Shown here: piece after piece, positions 28,088 to 29,088 of the stretch
Numbering within the stretch: position 1 is the stretch's first letter
How the letters are laid out: each line of letters starts with the position of its first letter
Source of the DNA: CAZCGA01 sp964498075
GTDB lineage: Bacteria; Desulfobacterota; Binatia; HRBIN30
Direction of reading: 5' to 3'
Length of the DNA: 29,088 nucleotides
Assembly: GCA_964498075.1 (NCBI GenBank)
Contig: CAZCGA010000078.1
Location: forward strand, 1-29,088
Program-made: the position numbers and the translations under genes
The notes under the pieces: generated by a model
What the model was told of the DNA's origin: nothing
Databases searched by the model: none
Seen by the model: the letters and a program-made list of their open reading frames with translations, nothing else

Positions 28088-29088
28088 ATGAGCGCGAAGG
28101 ACATCTACGAAATCGGCGAAATGCCCCCGATCGGCCAGGTTCCGAAGCAGATGTACGGCCAGCTCATCCGGGCCGAGCGCTTCGGCGAGCCGAAGCAGGC
28201 CTTCAAGGCCGAGAAGGTCGCGGTGCCGGACATCAAGCCGGATGAGGCGCTGATCTACGTCATGGCCGCGGGGGTGAACTTCAACAACGTGTGGGCGGCG
28301 CTCGGCTCGCCGGTCAACGTCATCGCCGCACGGCAGAAGGCGAACTACGATCCCAGCGATTTCCACATCGGCGGCAGCGACGCGTCGGGGATCGTCTACG
28401 CCGTCGGCAGCGACGTGAAGAACATCAAGGTCGGCGACCACGTCGTCATCCACTGCGGCGTCTGGGAGCACGATTGCCCGGCGGCCAAGGCGGGCGAGGA
28501 TCCGATGTTCGATCCGTCGTTCAAGATCTGGGGCTATGAAACCAACTGGGGCAGCTTCGCGCAGTTCACCAAGGTGCAAGCGCACCAGTGCATGCCGAAG
28601 GCGAAGCACCTCACCTGGGAGGAAGCCGCGGCGCCCACGCTGGTCGGCGCGACTGCGTACCGCATGCTGATGGGGTGGCCGCCGCACACGATGCGCAAGA
28701 ACGACATCGTCCTCATCTGGGGCGCGTCCGGCGGCCTCGGCTGCATGGCCATCCAGATCGTCAAGGCGCAGGGCGGCATCCCGGTCGCCGTCGTCGGCGA
28801 CGACCGCAAGATCGACTTCTGTATGAAGCTCGGCGCCAAGGGCGTCATCAACCGCAAGCAGTTCACACACTGGGGCATGATGCCCCACTGGAAGGACAGC
28901 GACACTTACAACAAGTGGGCGGCCGGCTGCCGCGCCTTTGGAAAGGCGATCTGGGACATCATCGGCGAGCGCCGCAGCCCGCGTCTGGTGTTCGAGCACC
29001 CGGGAGAGGATACCGTGCCGACGTCGATCTTCGTCTGCGACAGCGGCGGCATGGTGGTCATCTGCGCCGGCACCACCGGCTTCAACGC
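28088..29088 (+). CDS. ccr: Crotonyl-CoA carboxylase/reductase, N-terminal 333 residues
   Basis: An open frame from ATG 28088 (GGGAGG four bases upstream) to the window end, therefore partial at its 3' end. The protein has MDR features typical of crotonyl-CoA carboxylase/reductase: VNFNNVWAALG near residue 63, GGSDASGIVYAVGSDVKNIK, VVIHCGVWEHDC, then IWGYETNWGSFAQFTKVQAH, LTWEEAAAPTLVGATAYRML, and the Rossmann loop IWGASGGLGCMAIQIVK (about 207-220). This enzyme reductively carboxylates crotonyl-CoA with NADPH to ethylmalonyl-CoA, the key step of the ethylmalonyl-CoA pathway used in C1 or C2 carbon assimilation and to make extender units. The Y-E pair in GYETN corresponds to the CO2-pocket region of characterised enzymes. 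No neighbouring pathway gene is visible, so the role in this organism is open. The stretch 28023-28087 ahead of it has no gene. Confidence 0.9.
   Translation, partial: MSAKDIYEIGEMPPIGQVPKQMYGQLIRAERFGEPKQAFKAEKVAVPDIKPDEALIYVMAAGVNFNNVWAALGSPVNVIAARQKANYDPSDFHIGGSDASGIVYAVGSDVKNIKVGDHVVIHCGVWEHDCPAAKAGEDPMFDPSFKIWGYETNWGSFAQFTKVQAHQCMPKAKHLTWEEAAAPTLVGATAYRMLMGWPPHTMRKNDIVLIWGASGGLGCMAIQIVKAQGGIPVAVVGDDRKIDFCMKLGAKGVINRKQFTHWGMMPHWKDSDTYNKWAAGCRAFGKAIWDIIGERRSPRLVFEHPGEDTVPTSIFVCDSGGMVVICAGTTGFN

Noticed and set aside
1..29088. CRISPR array or toxin-antitoxin/defence locus
   Set aside because: No regularly spaced direct repeats of 24-40 bases, no Cas motifs and no recognisable toxin-antitoxin pair were seen. 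The tandem-word elements have no unique spacers.

Overview
The window is a high-GC, gene-dense stretch of an uncultured bacterial chromosome, probably a metagenome-assembled scaffold because it contains a run of Ns. Two secreted proteins carry the same dockerin-like GDANCD motif. There is also a DUF1800/DUF1501 secretion operon, an F420-type luciferase-like oxidoreductase and a crotonyl-CoA carboxylase/reductase. Together these suggest a deltaproteobacterium-like or Binatota-like lineage. That placement is inference; no 16S or ribosomal marker is present.

Left end (1-2500): a leftward phage packaging module runs off the window. It consists of a probable small terminase, a large terminase joined by an ATGA overlap, and a partial third gene. 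Behind it lies the 5' half of a tRNA-Leu(UAA) gene that stops exactly at the 3' edge of the anticodon loop, with a perfect 18-bp palindrome and repeated GACGT words next to it. I read this as one edge of an integrated element.

Centre-left (2700-9500): a CheY-like regulator; a haem-oxygenase-like diiron protein transcribed divergently from a VOC-like protein; an LLM-class oxidoreductase; a DUF547 exported protein; an MFS symporter; and a HAD phosphatase with a DedA membrane protein. Several gaps hold imperfect inverted repeats built from short tandem words. The word differs at each site but the architecture is the same, and two of these elements lie between convergent gene ends.

Centre (9500-15400): a HEAT-repeat protein, a GT-B-like glycosyltransferase with a decayed paralogue directly behind it, then a tightly coupled trio (monohaem cytochrome c, DUF35 Zn-ribbon/OB protein, GH127-type glycosidase) joined by GTGA overlaps.

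Centre-right (15400-21100): a promoter-like site drives an exported-protein operon made of a Cys-rich CX4CH protein, DUF1800 and Tat-exported DUF1501. A choice-of-anchor-V-like CXXCH protein with a Thr/Pro linker and dockerin-like C terminus follows.

Right (21100-29088): a free-standing sigma-70 region 4 protein is divergent from a two-gene NitT/TauT-type ABC transporter with a fused double permease. Next come a leftward pair (dockerin-like secreted protein and LptC-like membrane protein), a zinc alcohol dehydrogenase, and a 10-N gap. Just after the gap is the last 11 codons of a second dehydrogenase almost identical in its C terminus. The window ends inside a crotonyl-CoA carboxylase/reductase gene.
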